Source: Alteripontixanthobacter maritimus
GTDB taxonomy: Bacteria; Pseudomonadota; Alphaproteobacteria; Sphingomonadales; Sphingomonadaceae
Assembly (NCBI RefSeq): GCF_003340475.1
Contig: NZ_QBKA01000002.1
Location: 877,501 to 941,500 of the forward strand
Length of the DNA stretch: 64,000 nucleotides
Direction: 5' to 3'
Shown here: in pieces, positions 62,573-64,000 of the stretch
Layout of the letters: each line of letters opens with the position of its first letter
Position numbering within the stretch: the stretch's first letter is position 1
Notes under the pieces: model-generated
The model's database searches: none
The model's input: only the letters and a program-made list of their open reading frames with translations
Told to the model about the DNA's origin: nothing
Translations under genes and position numbers: made by a program

Positions 62573-62898
62573 TTACCCTTACCCCCTTGCAGACCCCGCA
62601 GATACCCTAGGGCTTCCGCCTGTCGCAGGGGAGGTAGCCGGTCAAAAATGTCCACCACTTCTGCTTTTGGATTCTCATTCTCACCAGGTCCCGCGCCGAC
62701 TCCATATAGTAGCCATTGCTCGCGCACTTTGAATCGCCTCGCGTAAACCTCCGCCTTCTTAGCGGGGTAACCCCGGCGGCCATTCTCGTGGCCAAGATAT
62801 GTCGAAACGGGAAACCCAAGAGCCTCTGCGGCCTCTTTGCCGGTTTCAAACCCGGCACGTAGGCGGGCGATACGCAGTCTGCTGGATGGATCGGACAT
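62569..62898 (-). CDS. CI-like phage repressor, XRE type
   Basis: The 109-residue protein has a helix-turn-helix of XRE type (LRIARLRAGFETGKEAAEAL, then FPVSTYLGHENGRRGYP) and a short C-terminal helical domain with no peptidase motif. It therefore lacks the self-cleaving part of lambda CI. The ATG at 62896-62898 gives a normal start; a longer frame crosses the operator. It is divergent from the Cro-like gene with an operator between, and is the likely repressor of both operator groups. Confidence 0.8.
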   Translation of the reverse strand: MSDPSSRLRIARLRAGFETGKEAAEALGFPVSTYLGHENGRRGYPAKKAEVYARRFKVREQWLLYGVGAGPGENENPKAEVVDIFDRLPPLRQAEALGYLRGLQGGKGN

Positions 62899-62945
62899 AC
62901 CACGATCATAATGCAATTCATTACGCAAAAGGCGCTTGCAATCGC

Positions 62946-62964
62946 GTAACGCATAATGCATAAC
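62946..62964. promoter_or_regulatory. phage repressor operator (right)
   Basis: GTAACGCATAATGCATAAC lies between the divergent repressor and Cro-like genes. It is the exact reverse complement of the left operator at 62222-62240. A weaker related sequence lies around 62909-62928. Confidence 0.75.
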
Positions 62965-62970
62965 GGGTTT

Positions 62971-63165
62971 ATGAGAACTCACCGAGAGATTATTCGTGAA
63001 GCCGGTCATGCGCAGATTGCCGAACTGACCGGAAGGCCCATTGCAACCGTCCGCTCTTGGGATGGTCGGGATAGCATACCATCGACAGAATGGCTTTTGC
63101 TGGTTGGCGAAGGCCTTTGCGGTGCGGACGAACTCATGTCCGGCGCGGTGAAGAGCGCAGCATGA
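62971..63165 (+). CDS. Cro-like helix-turn-helix protein
   Basis: The 64-residue product begins MRTHREIIREAGHAQIAELT and has a helix-turn-helix (QIAELTGRPIATVRSW). It is divergent from the repressor with an operator between. An ATG at 62956 would start inside the operator and is less likely. Cro-like proteins compete with the repressor to favour lytic growth; the role is inferred from position. Confidence 0.7.
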   Translation: MRTHREIIREAGHAQIAELTGRPIATVRSWDGRDSIPSTEWLLLVGEGLCGADELMSGAVKSAA

Positions 63166-63167
63166 CG

Positions 63168-63560
63168 CTATCCAGCTTCCCGCTCAGCAAACCATTCATC
63201 CATGGCAGCAATGGAACGTCTGGCATGGGCGTAATAGTCGCTAACCCGCATGGCAATGGTGTGTTCTTTCCCGCCATCCAGCGTGGAGATGTAAACGATC
63301 CCGTCAATAATTTCGACAGTGGGCTGAACGTTGACGAACCTTGCGTCGGTGTAATTTCGGGACCGGATGGGTTCGACCGGCTGAGCGACAAGATCGGCTT
63401 CGTCGCAGATAGCAATGGCTCTAAGCGCCTGCTGGCGAGTGAACGAAACGGGAAGGCAGAACGCCCTGCCCATCGGCCCCTTGAGGAAGAACAGCCCGCC
63501 TTCCTTGTGCATTTCAACCGACTTGTTGACGAGCGCGGCGATTTTAGTCGTTTCTGCCAT
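63168..63560 (-). CDS. hypothetical phage protein with strong ribosome site
   Basis: The ATG at 63558-63560 is preceded by AGGAGG, supporting this minus-strand gene over the overlapping plus-strand frames. The 130-residue product has alternating strands and helices (EGGLFFLKGPMGRAFCLPV; VSDYYAHARRSIAAMDEWFA). It is convergent with the Cro-like gene and embedded between rightward genes. No domain was recognised. Confidence 0.7.
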   Translation of the reverse strand: MAETTKIAALVNKSVEMHKEGGLFFLKGPMGRAFCLPVSFTRQQALRAIAICDEADLVAQPVEPIRSRNYTDARFVNVQPTVEIIDGIVYISTLDGGKEHTIAMRVSDYYAHARRSIAAMDEWFAEREAG

Positions 63561-63658
63561 GATTTCAGCCTCCTGTCGCTTCCCCCGACCCTAGGTGCTT
63601 TTGCTGCCTCAGGTATTAACAACTTGATAGGAAACGTGAAAAAAGCGGGGTCGGCAGC

Positions 63659-63796
63659 ATGAGCGGCGTGGACGTTTCTGCCCTGCATCGCCGGGCCATT
63701 ATCCTGACGGCAGCAAACCGTCTTTCGCGGCACTTCCCGCCATACCTCGGATATCCGCGCCCTCATAACGACAATGGACCGGAGCGCGCAGCATGA
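63659..63796 (+). CDS. small hypothetical phage protein (45 aa)
   Basis: A 45-codon frame whose stop overlaps the next ATG by four bases (ATGA). The product is basic and has a helical N-terminus (SGVDVSALHRRAIILTAANR). It begins the rightward operon after the Cro-like gene. Position and overlap are the main support. Confidence 0.5.
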   Translation: MSGVDVSALHRRAIILTAANRLSRHFPPYLGYPRPHNDNGPERAA

Positions 63797-63906
63797 GCGC
63801 CCTTCACACCGCCCTTATCGGAACAGACGGTCTGACCCTGATCGCTGTTATCATCGCAATTCCGGTTATCGCCGTGTGTCTGCGCAACGCAATGCGGAGG
63901 GGGTGA
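63793..63906 (+). CDS. small single-pass membrane protein (37 aa)
   Basis: A 37-codon frame overlapping the preceding gene by four bases. The product has one hydrophobic helix (GLTLIAVIIAIPVIAVCL) and ends in the basic tail RNAMRRG. This inside-positive single-pass pattern is typical of small phage membrane proteins. The function is unknown. Confidence 0.55.
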   Translation: MSALHTALIGTDGLTLIAVIIAIPVIAVCLRNAMRRG

Positions 63907-63909
63907 GGG

Positions 63910-64000
63910 ATGATTGCTGCGCTGTTTGTGCAAACTAACGGTTGTTACTTTGGAATTGATCATGTCGATCCATGGGACGAGGCCCGTGATGCCCGGTCTT
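63910..64000 (+). CDS. phage protein, start only (runs off the window)
   Basis: The frame begins at ATG 63910 with GGAGG about nine bases upstream and continues to the window edge. The visible residues, MIAALFVQTNGCYFGIDHVD followed by PWDEARDARS, resemble the start of a widespread phage protein family with P-W-D-x-A-R-D-A-R. The family resemblance is from memory; only about 30 residues are visible. Confidence 0.6.
   Translation, partial: MIAALFVQTNGCYFGIDHVDPWDEARDARS

Larger units (their letters stand above)
53058..64000. mobile_element. prophage, left part (continues off the window)
   Basis: From the integrase gene to the window edge nearly every gene is small, overlaps the next by a few bases, and includes phage types: integrase, excisionase-like, ASCH, DfrB-like, HNH, SSB, Rad52-type and a CI/Cro-like pair. 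Gene order is leftward early genes, repressor, Cro-like gene, then a rightward operon, as in lambdoid phages. No tRNA abuts the integrase end and no direct repeat (att site) could be identified because the other end is outside the window. Confidence 0.85.

Noticed and set aside
63090-63662. Plus-strand 190-codon frame overlapping 63168-63560
   Set aside because: The minus-strand frame has an AGGAGG ribosome site and protein-like composition; the plus-strand one has neither.

Overview
The window is chromosomal DNA of an alphaproteobacterium of the order Sphingomonadales, most likely an Erythrobacteraceae member. This rests on protein style and gene order (zapA / 6S RNA / fau, tkt-gap-pgk, branched-chain ketoacid dehydrogenase beside thyA, class I aldolase), not on a database comparison. 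The right-hand 11 kb is the left part of an integrated prophage that runs off the window.

Region 1 (1-16052) is an exopolysaccharide locus. It holds glycosyltransferases, a methyltransferase, a hexapeptide acetyltransferase, a Wzx-like flippase, a BY-kinase/co-polymerase (Wzc-like), an OPX export lipoprotein (Wza-like), a Wzy/ligase-like protein and the priming polyprenyl-phosphate sugar transferase. It also contains a phage-like pair: an 89-residue protein translationally coupled to a 702-residue beta-helix protein. Together these genes can prime, assemble, flip, polymerise, decorate and export a polymer.

Region 2 (16303-26368) is a run of five consecutive genes for secreted proteins. Three are DUF11/Ig-like proteins with a shared signature, one is a small secreted companion, and one is a 1732-residue protein that joins DUF11-like modules to a predicted outer-membrane beta-barrel. 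A diverged paralogue of the small companion lies at 31408-31860. This is the best candidate for an uncharacterised surface system.

Region 3 (26387-52948) is mostly housekeeping: tRNA-Pro, thyA, bkd E1a/E1b/E2, tRNA-Asp, DUF2842, fau, 6S RNA, an unusually long zapA with a ZauP-like upstream gene, tkt-gap-pgk, class I fructose-bisphosphate aldolase, thiE, an M23 peptidase, efp, an inositol-phosphatase-family gene, tRNA-Leu, an SLC13-type permease, an M20 amidohydrolase, isocitrate lyase and its divergent ScfR/RamB-type regulator. A strong bidirectional terminator at 52989-53022 closes it.

Region 4 (53058-64000) is a prophage. An integrase and an excisionase-like gene lie at its left end. A long, tightly overlapping leftward early operon carries a DfrB (type II DHFR)-like protein, an HNH-type nuclease, SSB, a Rad52-type annealing protein and many small hypotheticals. 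A repressor/Cro-like switch has near-identical operators on both sides, and a rightward operon begins at the window edge. Several short genes with good ribosome-binding sites or start/stop overlaps are listed (3873, 49215, 56564, 57710, 63659, 63793).
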